64,000 nt of DNA from an uncultured Eubacteriales bacterium (GCA_934438175.1 CAKSBH010000007.1:1-64000), one strand, 5' to 3'; shown: positions 1 to 9,158, counted from the stretch's first letter. The notes: a model not told the origin generated them from the sequence alone. A program made the numbers and translations.

Positions 1-25
1 CACTTGTGCGTTGCCAGTAGTATTA

Positions 26-67
26 GGGCTTTGCCCGAAAATGAAATACCACCCGCTATGCGGGTGG
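26..67. repeat. Two small adjacent hairpins, terminator or REP-like repeat
   Basis: A GGGC-TTT-GCCC hairpin (26-36) is followed by a perfect 8-bp stem, CCACCCGC-TAT-GCGGGTGG (49-67), then an AT-rich stretch with only a broken T-run. It could end transcription of a gene lying left of the window, or be a palindromic repeat or transposon-end relic. The sequence alone does not decide between them. No coding potential is visible in the first 170 bases. Confidence 0.45.
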
Positions 68-103
68 ATATTTATTTGTTTTGAAATTTCCTGTGTTTAT
101 CTC

Positions 104-132
104 TTGCAATACCGGACACGGTATGCTATAAT
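104..132 (+). promoter_or_regulatory. Sigma-A-type promoter of lon
   Basis: TTGCAA (-35) and TATAAT (-10) are separated by 17 bp, with about 43 nt from the -10 to the lon start. No CIRCE or CtsR-like operator was recognised near it. Confidence 0.7.
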
Positions 133-175
133 ATGAGATACTGATTATTATGGATAGTTATACCTGGAGAGAAAT

Positions 176-2533
176 ATGGAACAAATTCCGAACCCTGAAA
201 AACAGAGCTATACCGTTCCCGTGCTTGCGATGCGGGGATTGGTTGCGTTGCCTCAGACCACGCTTTTTGTCGACATCGGCAGAAAACAGTCGGTTGCAGC
301 CGTGCGGCTTGCGGCAGAGCATTACAAATACATCTTTTTGACGGCGCAGAAAAACCCGGAAATGGAGGAGCCCGGACCGACGGATCTTTACGACATGGGC
401 GTCCTTGCCACGGTTGCCAACATTCTTAAAAACGGAGGCGGCGAGCAGAGGGTTTCGTTCCGTTGCCTTTGCCGTGCCCGTCTGAATCATCTTTCCGTCG
501 GCGCGAACGGCGCTTTGATGGGCGAGATCGTTCCGCTGGAAGATTCTGCGCTTTCCACAACGGATTCCCCCCGCGCGGAAGCGGCAGCCCGCATTTTGTG
601 CGCCGCCTTTGACAAATATCTGGAACTGGCAGACAACGTTCCGGAGGATCTCGGTGAACAGGCGTCGTATATGCAGGATGCGGTGGCACTTGCTTATTTC
701 GTGGGACAGAATACGGTGTTGCCGTTTGAGGAAAAACAGGAGATTCTGCAGACGGAAGACCCGGTTGAGCGGATGCTGGTGGTATCGCGGCTTCTTGCCA
801 AGGAAACCGAAATCCTGCTTCTGGAAGATGCTATGAACGACAAGGTGCGGGACAGCATGAACCGCAATCAGCGGGATTTTTATCTGCGTGAGCAGCTGAA
901 GGTTCTGCAGGAGGAGCTTGGAGAGAACGGGTATGAGGAACTTCCGGACGATCTGGAAGAACTGAAGGACCGGATTCGTCAATCCGCCATTTCCGATGCG
1001 GGACGTACGGCACTGAACAAAGAATTTCAGCGGATGCTGAAGCTTCCTCAGGGGACGCAGGAGGCGGCACTTGCCCGCAGTTACATCGAAACCTGCCTGG
1101 ATATGCCGTGGGGCGTATATTCCGAAGAAAAGCTGGATCTTGCCGTTGCGAAGAAGATTCTGGATCACGACCATTACGGGCTGGAGAAAATCAAGGAGCG
1201 CATCCTGGAAACGCTGGCGGTCCGACACTTCAATCCCGAAAATCGCGGGCAGATTCTCTGCCTGGTGGGTCCGCCGGGAACCGGAAAAACGTCCATCGGA
1301 CAGTCGGTTGCCCGCGCGCTGAACCGCAAATTCGTGCGCATTTCACTGGGCGGGGTGCATGACGAAAGCGAGATCCGCGGACACCGGCGCACGTACGTCG
1401 GTTCCATGCCGGGTAAGATTATGAATGCGATGAAAGAGGCGGGAACGTCGAATTCGCTTCTGCTTCTGGACGAAGTGGACAAACTGGGCAAGGATTCCCG
1501 CGGGGATCCGGCGGCTGCGCTGCTGGAGGTTCTGGATCCGGAGCAGAACAAGACGTTCCGGGATCATTTCCTCGATATGCCGTTTGATCTGAGCAAGGTG
1601 TTCTTTATTACGACGGCGAACGTGGAGGATACCATTCCCGCGCCGTTGCTGGACCGTATGGACGTGATTGAGCTTACCAGCTATACCTACGATGAAAAAC
1701 GGCACATTGCCGAAGAGCATCTGGTGCGGAAGCAGATGAAGAAGCACGGATTGGACCGGACGATGCTGCGGATCACGTCCTCGGCAATCAACGATATGAT
1801 TCTGTATTATACCCGTGAGGCGGGCGTCCGGAATTTGGAGCGCTGCATCGCGTCTGTGTGCCGGAAAGCGGCGAAGCGGTTGCTGGAGCATCCCGAAACG
1901 AAACCGGTGCGTGTGACCGGGGCGAATCTGCGTGAATTCCTCGGCGTGCGCCGCTTTTTGCCGGACCGGATTCCGGACCGGGATCCGGTGGGCGTCGTTA
2001 CCGGTCTCGCTTATACGTCGGTAGGCGGAGAGATCATGCCGCTGGAGGTCAACGTTATGGAGGGAACCGGAAAGATTGAACTGACCGGTTCGCTTGGGGA
2101 TGTGATGAAGGAATCGGCGAAAGCCGCCATCAGCTATATCCGTGCGAATGCCGGAACGCTTGGTGTGAATCCGCTGTTCTATAAAGAGAAAGACATTCAC
2201 ATTCATGCGCCGGAGGGGGCGGTTCCGAAGGACGGTCCGAGTGCCGGATGTGCGATGGCAACGGCTCTTTACAGCCAACTGACCGGAAAACCCATCCGCC
2301 GTGAAGTGGCGATGACGGGAGAGATTACCATCCGTGGCAATGTTCTTCCCATCGGCGGTCTGAAAGAAAAGACGATGGCGGCGTATAAGGCGGGCGTGAA
2401 GACCGTGATTCTGCCCAAAGCCAATGTGCCGGAGATTGAGGAACTGGCACCGGTGGTGAAGGAGAACATCACGTTTGTTTCCGCAGGGAAGATCGGGGAT
2501 GTGTTTGCTGCCGCCTTCCGGGAGGGCACATGA
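176..2533 (+). CDS. lon: ATP-dependent protease Lon (LonA type)
   Basis: Cytoplasmic AAA+ serine protease that unfolds and degrades misfolded and regulatory proteins. The 785-residue length is normal for LonA. Order is an N-terminal substrate-binding domain (about 1-205), a coiled-coil linker, an AAA+ module with Walker A GPPGTGKT at 365-372 and a C-terminal protease domain with PKDGPSAG. Ser689 and Lys732 (in GGLKEK), 43 residues apart as in E. coli Lon, form the expected dyad. A GGAGAG site precedes the ATG. The stop overlaps the engB start by 4 nt, so lon heads a lon-engB-rlmB operon, an order common in Firmicutes. Confidence 0.97.
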   Translation: MEQIPNPEKQSYTVPVLAMRGLVALPQTTLFVDIGRKQSVAAVRLAAEHYKYIFLTAQKNPEMEEPGPTDLYDMGVLATVANILKNGGGEQRVSFRCLCRARLNHLSVGANGALMGEIVPLEDSALSTTDSPRAEAAARILCAAFDKYLELADNVPEDLGEQASYMQDAVALAYFVGQNTVLPFEEKQEILQTEDPVERMLVVSRLLAKETEILLLEDAMNDKVRDSMNRNQRDFYLREQLKVLQEELGENGYEELPDDLEELKDRIRQSAISDAGRTALNKEFQRMLKLPQGTQEAALARSYIETCLDMPWGVYSEEKLDLAVAKKILDHDHYGLEKIKERILETLAVRHFNPENRGQILCLVGPPGTGKTSIGQSVARALNRKFVRISLGGVHDESEIRGHRRTYVGSMPGKIMNAMKEAGTSNSLLLLDEVDKLGKDSRGDPAAALLEVLDPEQNKTFRDHFLDMPFDLSKVFFITTANVEDTIPAPLLDRMDVIELTSYTYDEKRHIAEEHLVRKQMKKHGLDRTMLRITSSAINDMILYYTREAGVRNLERCIASVCRKAAKRLLEHPETKPVRVTGANLREFLGVRRFLPDRIPDRDPVGVVTGLAYTSVGGEIMPLEVNVMEGTGKIELTGSLGDVMKESAKAAISYIRANAGTLGVNPLFYKEKDIHIHAPEGAVPKDGPSAGCAMATALYSQLTGKPIRREVAMTGEITIRGNVLPIGGLKEKTMAAYKAGVKTVILPKANVPEIEELAPVVKENITFVSAGKIGDVFAAAFREGT

Positions 2534-3126
2534 AAATCAATTTTTCCAATGCCGCATTTTGCACCAGTTGCTTCGATGTCAAAAAACTGAATGTGGAAAA
2601 GCGTCCCGAGATCGTGCTGGTCGGACGCTCCAATGTGGGCAAATCTTCCATGATCAACACCTTGCTGAACAAAAAAGCCCTTGCCCGTGTGGGCGCGACG
2701 CCCGGAAAGACGGTGTCGGTCAATTTTTACGATGTGGACCGGAAAATCTGGTTTACGGATCTTCCGGGCTACGGTTACGCCAAGCGCTCCAAGGAACAGC
2801 GGCGCGGCTGGGGCGGGCTGATCGGGGAGTATCTCGATGCCGACCGCGATGTCCGGCTGATTCTGTTTCTGGTGGATTCCCGCCATGAACCGACGGAAGA
2901 CGATCTGCTGATGTACCGGTATCTGATGAGCCGGGAGACGCTGTTTTGCGTGGTTGCGACCAAAACGGATAAATTGGGCGCGGGGGAATTGAAGAAGAAT
3001 CTGGAACGGATTTCGGAGCGGTTCGGCGTGAGTGCTGTCGCGTTTTCCGCAAAATCCGGCGCGGGCGCCGAAACATTGCGCCACATCATCGAGGACGTGT
3101 CCTCGGCAGAAGGAGAAGAAATATGA
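2530..3126 (+). CDS. engB: Ribosome biogenesis GTP-binding protein EngB/YsxC
   Basis: TRAFAC GTPase needed for late 50S subunit assembly. The 198-residue protein has G1 GRSNVGKS at 32-39, G3 DLPGYG at about 77-82 and G4 TKTD near 143, with the short N- and C-terminal extensions usual in the family. The start is embedded in the lon stop (ATGA overlap) with GGAGGG just upstream. It also overlaps rlmB by 4 nt, so the three genes are probably translationally coupled. Confidence 0.96.
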   Translation: MKINFSNAAFCTSCFDVKKLNVEKRPEIVLVGRSNVGKSSMINTLLNKKALARVGATPGKTVSVNFYDVDRKIWFTDLPGYGYAKRSKEQRRGWGGLIGEYLDADRDVRLILFLVDSRHEPTEDDLLMYRYLMSRETLFCVVATKTDKLGAGELKKNLERISERFGVSAVAFSAKSGAGAETLRHIIEDVSSAEGEEI

Positions 3127-3971
3127 GAAACGAAAAGAAATTCGGAAAACCGACAAAACCCGCGCAGTCCCGCCGTCCGGCGCCTGCCCGTGCGCCGAAA
3201 AAAGAAAATATGCCGGCACCCGCTCCCCGTGAGAATGCCGTTGCGGGCAGAAATCCCATTTATGAGTTGCTTCGCAGCGGACGTACCATCGAAAAGCTTT
3301 ATGTCGCGCGGGAGGAGCATCCCGAGGGCTCTGCCATCAAAATTCTTGCCATGGCGAAAGAGCGCGGCGTGGTTGTGGTGGAGGCAGGACGCCGCAAACT
3401 GGATGAGTTGTGCGGAACGACTGCCCATCAGGGAATGGTCGCCATTACAACGGATTATCATTATTACGACGTGGAAGATCTGTTTGCTCTTGCCGAAGAA
3501 CGCGGCGAAAAGCCGTTCTTTGTTATCCTGGACGGCATATCGGATCCCGGAAACCTCGGTGCGATTCTGCGTACGGCGGACGCTTGCGGGGTTCACGGTG
3601 TGATCTTGCCGAAGCGCGGCTCCTGCGGAATGACGGCGACGGCGATCAAGGCATCTGCGGGCGGTTGTGAATATGTCCGGGTTGCCAAAGTGGTTAATAT
3701 TGCCGAAACAATCTCGAATCTCCAGAAGAGGGGCGTCTGGGTCTTCGGAACCGACGGTGAGGCGGAAAAGGAACTGTACGACACCGATCTGACCGGAGCG
3801 ATCGCCCTGGTTCTGGGGGATGAGGGAAAAGGCATTTCCCGTCTGGTCGGCGAGCGGTGTGACGAGCGGATGCGGATTCCGATGCGCGGTCATGTCAATT
3901 CGCTGAATGTATCCGTTGCCGGTGCTCTTTGTATGTATGAGGCGGTCAAGCAGAGGGGCTCGCGTCGCTGA
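3123..3971 (+). CDS. rlmB: 23S rRNA 2'-O-methyltransferase, SpoU/RlmB family
   Basis: SPOUT methyltransferase expected to methylate a 23S rRNA ribose (G2251 in RlmB of E. coli). Residues 1-35 are a basic Pro/Ala/Lys-rich extension. A substrate-binding domain starting near AGRNPIYELLRSG follows, then the catalytic knot with DPGNLGAILRTADACG and the C-terminal motif SLNVSVAGALCMYE. At 282 residues it is slightly long because of the N-terminal tail. Context in a ribosome-assembly operon fits. The exact methylated base is inferred from family only. Confidence 0.92.
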   Translation: MRNEKKFGKPTKPAQSRRPAPARAPKKENMPAPAPRENAVAGRNPIYELLRSGRTIEKLYVAREEHPEGSAIKILAMAKERGVVVVEAGRRKLDELCGTTAHQGMVAITTDYHYYDVEDLFALAEERGEKPFFVILDGISDPGNLGAILRTADACGVHGVILPKRGSCGMTATAIKASAGGCEYVRVAKVVNIAETISNLQKRGVWVFGTDGEAEKELYDTDLTGAIALVLGDEGKGISRLVGERCDERMRIPMRGHVNSLNVSVAGALCMYEAVKQRGSRR

Positions 3972-4003
3972 AATAAGACGGAAAAGAAATCCGGAAAGGG
4001 GGA

Positions 4004-5647
4004 ATGGCTGTGAATGAGGTCTGGGAAAGCGAAGCGTCAACCGACGAACTTTCGGTGCGGGCGGAAAAGCGGAAAGCGCTTGCCCGTACGCTTGCCTTGC
4101 TGATTCTGACATCCGTTTCCGCTTTTCTTCCGGTTCTCGGGCTGAAGTCCGGCGCTTTCGGACTGGTCTGCGCAGGTCTGTGCGTGTTTGCCGGTCTGGT
4201 TGCGTTTCCGGATCTTCTGGCGGGAATCCGCGGATTTTCCGCGGGAGGATCGGACGCCTCCCTGCGTATGACGGCGTGGGGCGCTGTGTTGGCGCACTCG
4301 CTGCGTACGGCTTTTGTCGCCGGGGCGGAGTGCGTGACCTATACGTGGCTGGTTTTTCTTTGTTATACCGTTACTTTTCTGATCCGGTTCCTGTCGGAAC
4401 GGGAAATGGAAAAAAACATCCGGCTGATCCGGGATCATCCCGTTTCCGTAGCCGAGACGGCGCCGTCGGATCTGAAACGGCGGCGGGTGCGGAATCTTTG
4501 TCTGACCCGCCCGGTGGACAAGAAACCGGAAATCGCCTTTGCTTCCCGTGCCGGAGATCCCGCCAAAAACCGGAACAAGGGCTTTGTACCGGTCTGCATC
4601 GGGCTTTCGCTGGTAGCGCCCATCGGAGCGTTGATTTTCGGCGGGGCGGAAGCGTTCTGGGCATGCCTGGTTTCATCGTTCTGCCTTTGCGCGGGGCTTT
4701 CGTCGGAAATCGGCTGCCGGCTTCCGTATCTGTTTGCCCAGCACCGCCTGCGGGAAGACGGGTGTGTGTTGCCCGGCTGGAATGCGGTGGCACGCCTGTA
4801 CCGCTGCGATACCCTGGTGACACAGGATACGGAGCTGTTTCCCGCGGGAACGGTTTCGGTGACGGATCTGCGTTTCCGCCGTTCGTTCAACGGCTCCCTT
4901 TCCATGGAATATCTTGCGGCGCTTCTTCGTGCCGCCGATTCTCCCGCAGCCCACGCTCTTCTGCGTGTCATTGCCTTTGATCCGGAATTTTTGCCGGAAG
5001 TCCGGTCGTTCCGCCTGGTTCCGGACGGCGGGATCTCCGGTGAGATCAACGGGCATGCCGTGCTGGCGGGCAACCGGAATCTGATGCGGGCGCACGGAAT
5101 TCCGCCGCTTCCGCAAAGCCGGGAGGCCCTGATTCGTTCGGCAACCGAGGCGCTGATGTATTTTGCCGTGGACGGAGAACTTGCCGCCATGGTGCTGTTT
5201 CAGTATACGGGCGAGGATGCTCTTGCCGCATGGCTGCGGTCGTTGGGAACGGAGGTTTCTGTGGTTGTGGATACTGCCGACAGCAACCTTACCGAAAACA
5301 CGGTGCGCAAGGCATACCGTTCCGACGGTTTGCGGGTGTTGATTCCCGATGCCGACGAACGGAAGTTTCTCCGGAAGATCCGCAGACGGCTGGAAGACCG
5401 TCCCTGTCGTCCCGTTCTGGTGATGCGGCGGGGAAGCGGAGGACTTTTTGCGGGAATCAGCCATGCCAAGACCGTTTATGAACGGACGGTTACTGCCATT
5501 ACGCTGAGGCAGATCTGCACCATCGCCGGCATTACGCTGACGGCGGTTGCTTCGTTCCTTGTTCCCGGCGCTCTGTCGCCGTGGTGGGTGTTTCTGTATC
5601 ACCTGATCTGGGTCGTTCCTGTTCTGACACAGACCGTTGACAAATAA
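4004..5647 (+). CDS. Degenerate P-type-ATPase-like membrane protein
   Basis: About 547 residues with two hydrophobic hairpins in the N-terminal half (about 25-130 and 190-235) and a C-terminal membrane segment (about 500-540), laid out like the core of a P1B-type ATPase. Several P-type landmarks are recognisable. LPGWNAVARLYRCDTLV precedes the phosphorylation loop, VLAGNRNLM (353-361) is an N-domain signature and VVVDTADSN (about 420-428) matches the TGD hinge. The phosphorylation loop DKTGTLT, however, reads QDTELFP, so the catalytic Asp is Gln274. No TGE actuator motif is seen in the short cytoplasmic loop. It is therefore unlikely to pump ions by the normal mechanism. The AAAGGGGG site favours a GTG start at 4010 over the ATG at 4004. 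It lies between rlmB and yebC. Function unknown. Confidence 0.7.
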   Translation: MAVNEVWESEASTDELSVRAEKRKALARTLALLILTSVSAFLPVLGLKSGAFGLVCAGLCVFAGLVAFPDLLAGIRGFSAGGSDASLRMTAWGAVLAHSLRTAFVAGAECVTYTWLVFLCYTVTFLIRFLSEREMEKNIRLIRDHPVSVAETAPSDLKRRRVRNLCLTRPVDKKPEIAFASRAGDPAKNRNKGFVPVCIGLSLVAPIGALIFGGAEAFWACLVSSFCLCAGLSSEIGCRLPYLFAQHRLREDGCVLPGWNAVARLYRCDTLVTQDTELFPAGTVSVTDLRFRRSFNGSLSMEYLAALLRAADSPAAHALLRVIAFDPEFLPEVRSFRLVPDGGISGEINGHAVLAGNRNLMRAHGIPPLPQSREALIRSATEALMYFAVDGELAAMVLFQYTGEDALAAWLRSLGTEVSVVVDTADSNLTENTVRKAYRSDGLRVLIPDADERKFLRKIRRRLEDRPCRPVLVMRRGSGGLFAGISHAKTVYERTVTAITLRQICTIAGITLTAVASFLVPGALSPWWVFLYHLIWVVPVLTQTVDK

Positions 5648-5681
5648 TTAGAATTTTATATTTTAACGGAGGATAGATTTT

Positions 5682-6407
5682 ATGTCGGGTCATTCCAAAT
5701 GGAAAAATATCATGCACAAGAAGGAGAAGACGGACAGCGCGCGCGCCAATATTTTTACAAAAATCGGCCGGGAGATCACGCTGGCAGTCAAGGAGGCGGG
5801 ACCGGATCCGGCTTCCAATTCCAAACTGAAGGATCTGATTGCCAAAGCCAAAGCCAACAACGTGCCGAACGATAACATCGACCGTGTGATCAAGAAGGCA
5901 TCGGGCAGCGGCGATGACACCAACTATGAGGAGATCTACTACGAGGGCTACGGTCCGTGCGGCATTGCCGTGATGGTGAAGTGCCTTACGGACAACCGCA
6001 ACCGCACGGCGGGCAACCTGCGCCATTATTTTGACAAGAACGGCGGCAACCTCGGTCAGAACGGCTCGGTGGGCTGGATGTTCTCGGAAAAGGGCGTCAT
6101 TGTTCTGGATAAAAATGTATACGACGAAGACCGGCTGATGGAAACCCTGATGGACACGGATTGCGAGAACTTTGAAGTGGACGATGAGGTGTACGAAGTC
6201 ATCACCGCTCCGGACAAGCTGAGCGAAGTGCGCGACCATCTCGAAGCCCACGATTACGAGTTCCTCTCCTGCGAAAAGGAAATGGTTCCGTCCAGTTACA
6301 GCTCCATTCCGGACGAAGAATCCGTTGCCAAAATGCAGAAAATGCTGGATATGATGGAAGATGACGACGATGTGCAGAACGTCTACCATAACTGGGACGA
6401 GAAATAA
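5682..6407 (+). CDS. yebC: YebC/PmpR/TACO1 family protein
   Basis: 241-residue member of the YebC family, implicated as DNA-binding regulators and, more recently, as factors helping ribosomes through difficult stretches. The N-terminus MSGHSKWKNIMHKK is the family signature, followed by the KDLIAKAKANNVPNDNIDR helix region and the acidic middle domain. A GGAGGA site precedes the ATG. The stop overlaps the next start by one base (TAATG), tying it to the small XRE gene. Specific role here is not deducible. Confidence 0.95.
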   Translation: MSGHSKWKNIMHKKEKTDSARANIFTKIGREITLAVKEAGPDPASNSKLKDLIAKAKANNVPNDNIDRVIKKASGSGDDTNYEEIYYEGYGPCGIAVMVKCLTDNRNRTAGNLRHYFDKNGGNLGQNGSVGWMFSEKGVIVLDKNVYDEDRLMETLMDTDCENFEVDDEVYEVITAPDKLSEVRDHLEAHDYEFLSCEKEMVPSSYSSIPDEESVAKMQKMLDMMEDDDDVQNVYHNWDEK

Positions 6408-6742
6408 TGGAACTGGGAAAGCGTCTGCGTGACGAACGCCTGCGCCGGAAGCTGAGTCTGCGGGATGCCGCTGCGAAAATCGGTATCAGCCATACGTACC
6501 TTTCGGCTTTGGAAAAGGGCTACGACCCCCGTTCCGGTGCTGCCGTCATGCCGTCGCAGGAGGTTCTGCTGAAGGTGTGCAGGGCGTACGGGCTGGACGC
6601 GTCCGAAGTCGTTCCGACCGTGGATCTCCGCAGGGAAGAAGAATTCCTTTTGTTTGCGGCACGGCAGATCCGGTGCCTGCGCAGCACGGATCCTGCCCGC
6701 TATGCCCATCTGCTGGATATCATTGCGGGAAATTCCGACTGA
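6407..6742 (+). CDS. Small XRE-family helix-turn-helix regulator
   Basis: 111 residues. The first 70 form a Cro/CI-type HTH, with recognition region DAAAKIGISHTYLSALEKG and a second helix pair near PSQEVLLKVCRAYGL. The C-terminal 40 residues (REEEFLLFAARQIRCLRS...) resemble the short dimerisation tail of HTH_3 regulators. It overlaps yebC by one base, so it is probably co-transcribed with it. Target genes are unknown. Confidence 0.85.
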   Translation: MELGKRLRDERLRRKLSLRDAAAKIGISHTYLSALEKGYDPRSGAAVMPSQEVLLKVCRAYGLDASEVVPTVDLRREEEFLLFAARQIRCLRSTDPARYAHLLDIIAGNSD

Positions 6743-6775
6743 CACGGATTTTTCGGAAACAACAAAGTTTTTTTG

Positions 6776-6804
6776 TTGACAGCGGTCTCTTTTTATGGTA
6801 TTAT
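6776..6804 (+). promoter_or_regulatory. Sigma-A-type promoter
   Basis: TTGACA and TATTAT with a 17-bp spacer, 43 nt before the start of the secreted protein at 6847. It lies just after the XRE stop, so the following gene has its own promoter. Confidence 0.75.
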
Positions 6805-6846
6805 ATTTTTGTTGAAAATTCTTGGATTACAGGCGGTGAACAACCT

Positions 6847-8421
6847 ATGAAAAAGGCGTTGCTTCTGATCGGAGCCGTGCTGACGCTGGTTTTCGGCATG
6901 GCACTGACGGCATCGGCAAACGATTATACGCTTCCTTCGGTTGCCGTTCCTCCTACGGTGGACGGTGTGTTTAGCGAAAAAGAGTGGGTCGGCTCGAGGC
7001 ATACGTTTATGAGCAGTACGGAAGGGGTTGTGTATTCTTCGCAGGATATCGACCTCGGCGATGCGACCTACGATGTCTATATGTGTTGGTTCTACGACGG
7101 CTCGGAGGAACGCAGCGGTTTTTATTTCTGCATCCGTGCCAAGGATGATACCAGCGGTTCCGGGTATACGGAAAGCTATATCCAGAATCGGCCTCTCGGC
7201 TATTACGAAACGGCAACGGACCGGATTGTGATTACGCTGGACGCGGAATACCGGCATGACGACACCAACACCGGTGCCCTGATGTTTGCACTTTATCCGC
7301 ATTCCAACGAGGACCGGAAGGGTCCCGGCATCTGCAAGGAATATTGCCGCATCGGCATTGCGACCGGGAAGTATGCAACCTATGCCGTTACGGAATCCGA
7401 TACGGGTTATGTGATGGAATTGTTTGTGCCGTATTCTACCATTTCGATCGTTGCAAAGGATGCGCATCATACCAAAGGCGAGACCGTTGGCATCGGCATC
7501 GGCGTGATGGACTATACCGACGGCTCTCCGAACTATCTTGCCTGTGACTTCGGCACCAAAGAAACGAATCTGTTTACGGCTGTCAACAAAACCAGATTTT
7601 ACAACACGGTCACCTTGGGAGATATTGAAAAATTCCCGCCGGATTTTGTTCCGCTGGACCGTACGGAATTTGTGGGGCTGCTGCAGCGTGCCGATCGGGT
7701 TCTGATGAACAGCGGCGACTATACGGAAGAATCTGTGGAAGCGCTTTCGCTTGCCGTCAACGCCACGCAGAACTATGTGTATTATGTACAGAAGGAAACG
7801 CTGGACGAATACACCGCTCTGCTTCGCACGGCTCTAAACGGGCTGGTGAAGAAGGGGTACCCGGAAACCCGTTCGCTTCTCGCTTCCGCCGCGGCTCTGA
7901 ATGCTGCCGATTATACGCCCGCCTCCTGGCAGGCGCTGCAGACGGCAGTGGCTTCCGCCTCCGCACTGACCAATGAAAACACCAAGGAAGAGCTTCGTGC
8001 AGCAGCAAAAACGCTGACTTCTGCGCTGGAACAACTGGTTCTCGCCGCGAACGGGGAGCATCGGGTGGAAACGGCGGCGCTGGAAAGCGCATTGAGCGAG
8101 TTTGATCTTCTTCAGCGCAACCGGAATTTTTATACGGAAGCGACCTGGGCGGCTTATGAACAGGCGGTTCAGACTGCCCGCGGGCTGAACAAAACTTCCA
8201 ATGTGCAGAGTGAATACGATGCTGCGCTGGCATCGCTTCAACAGGCACATGCCAACCTGAAGCGGCTTTCCGCTTCGGCACTGACCGATCAGGATCGGCA
8301 GGACACCGGAATGGATGCGGTGCTGGTGGTATACATTGCGCTGATTGGCTGCGCGGTGGCGGTGACCGCCCTGGTCGTTATCCTGCGTGTTGTTAAAAAG
8401 AAGAAAAACAAAGCCGAGTGA
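6847..8421 (+). CDS. Secreted, membrane-anchored surface protein with CBM9-like and FIVAR-like domains
   Basis: The start is the ATG with a GGCGGTG site and a following signal peptide (MKKALLLIGAVLTL... with cleavage near ASA-ND), giving 524 residues. The segment after the signal (PPTVDGVFSEKEW...) resembles a family-9 carbohydrate-binding or DOMON-like beta-sandwich to about residue 255. Three helical units of about 70 residues follow, of the FIVAR type, with recurring patterns such as YTxASWQALQTAVASA and YTEATWAAYEQAVQTA. The C-terminus is a single membrane helix (about 490-512) ending in KKKKNKAE. It is therefore probably anchored by its tail and binds cell-surface or dietary glycan. Ligand unknown. 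Confidence 0.75.
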   Translation: MKKALLLIGAVLTLVFGMALTASANDYTLPSVAVPPTVDGVFSEKEWVGSRHTFMSSTEGVVYSSQDIDLGDATYDVYMCWFYDGSEERSGFYFCIRAKDDTSGSGYTESYIQNRPLGYYETATDRIVITLDAEYRHDDTNTGALMFALYPHSNEDRKGPGICKEYCRIGIATGKYATYAVTESDTGYVMELFVPYSTISIVAKDAHHTKGETVGIGIGVMDYTDGSPNYLACDFGTKETNLFTAVNKTRFYNTVTLGDIEKFPPDFVPLDRTEFVGLLQRADRVLMNSGDYTEESVEALSLAVNATQNYVYYVQKETLDEYTALLRTALNGLVKKGYPETRSLLASAAALNAADYTPASWQALQTAVASASALTNENTKEELRAAAKTLTSALEQLVLAANGEHRVETAALESALSEFDLLQRNRNFYTEATWAAYEQAVQTARGLNKTSNVQSEYDAALASLQQAHANLKRLSASALTDQDRQDTGMDAVLVVYIALIGCAVAVTALVVILRVVKKKKNKAE

Positions 8422-8440
8422 TTTCGGAATTGTTCCGGAA

Positions 8441-8469
8441 AGGGATCGTCTGCGGACGGTCCCTTTTTG
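8441..8469 (+). terminator. Rho-independent terminator
   Basis: AGGGATCGTC and GACGGTCCCT pair over 10 bp with one G-U, closing a TGCG loop. TTTTT follows. It ends the surface-protein transcript. Confidence 0.85.
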
Positions 8470-8580
8470 CATGAAGTCCCCGGTTTGAAAAATGGGTTTT
8501 GAGAAAACAGAAGAAAAACAAAGAAAAAAAGAGAAAACAGAAGATTGAAACATCTCTGCCGAAAAAAATGAAAAATCCTC

Positions 8581-8609
8581 TTGACAAGGTTTTTCCGGTG
8601 TGTTATAAT
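8581..8609 (+). promoter_or_regulatory. Consensus sigma-A promoter of rplM-rpsI
   Basis: Exact TTGACA and TATAAT hexamers with a 17-bp spacer, as expected for a strong ribosomal-protein promoter. The start point should lie near 8616, leaving a leader of about 97 nt. Confidence 0.88.
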
Positions 8610-8615
8610 AATGCC

Positions 8616-8712
8616 CGTCGGGTTGGGAAAGTTTTGGGCTGTGATGCGCGAAACTTTCTGCCGGCATCGGAAAAAGAATCTAAAACAGAGATAAAAATCG
8701 GAGGAATTTACC
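8616..8712 (+). promoter_or_regulatory. rplM 5' leader with hairpin, possible L13 autoregulatory site
   Basis: The leader contains a perfect 8-bp stem, GAAAGTTT (8627-8634) with AAACTTTC (8651-8658). A purine-rich stretch and the GGAGGA ribosome-binding site follow. L13 leaders that bind their own protein are known in Firmicutes. I cannot match this one to that motif base by base, so the regulatory role is inferred. Confidence 0.35.
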
Positions 8713-9144
8713 ATGGCAACATTTATGGCGAATGCGTCCAACATCGAGCGCAAGTGGTATGTGGTTGACGCAGCGGATAAGCCGATGGGCAGAGTTGCAA
8801 CGGAAGTTGCGAAACTGCTGCGGGGCAAACATAAGGCGACGTATACGCCGCACGTGGATTGCGGAGATTTCGTAATCGTGATCAACGCCGCAAAATCCGT
8901 TCTGACCGGCAAGAAAGCCGAGCAGAAATATTACCGTCATCATACCGGTTGGGTCGGCGGTCTCAAAGAGGTTCAGTATTCCACGTTGATGGAAAAGAAT
9001 CCCGAGTTCGCATTTGAACTGGCTGTCAAAGGCATGATCCCGAACAATGTGATCGGCAGATCGGCAATGACACGTCTGCACATCTTTGCCGGCGCAGAAC
9101 ACAACCATCAGGCACAGAAGCCCGAAGTTTACAACATTGACTGA
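8713..9144 (+). CDS. rplM: Ribosomal protein uL13
   Basis: 143-residue large-subunit protein, an early assembly factor of the 50S particle. The signatures ERKWYVVDAADKPMGRVAT and KYYRHHTGWVGGLK plus the GMIPNN...GRSAMTRLHIFAG region are typical of L13. GGAGGAATTTACC precedes the ATG. It is followed after 14 nt by rpsI, the usual pair. Confidence 0.98.
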   Translation: MATFMANASNIERKWYVVDAADKPMGRVATEVAKLLRGKHKATYTPHVDCGDFVIVINAAKSVLTGKKAEQKYYRHHTGWVGGLKEVQYSTLMEKNPEFAFELAVKGMIPNNVIGRSAMTRLHIFAGAEHNHQAQKPEVYNID

Positions 9145-9158
9145 GGAGGAACGGAATC

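Noticed and set aside
158..1228. Long minus-strand open frame opposite lon
   Set aside because: It is a shadow of lon; composition is unnatural and there is no ribosome-binding site or family signal.
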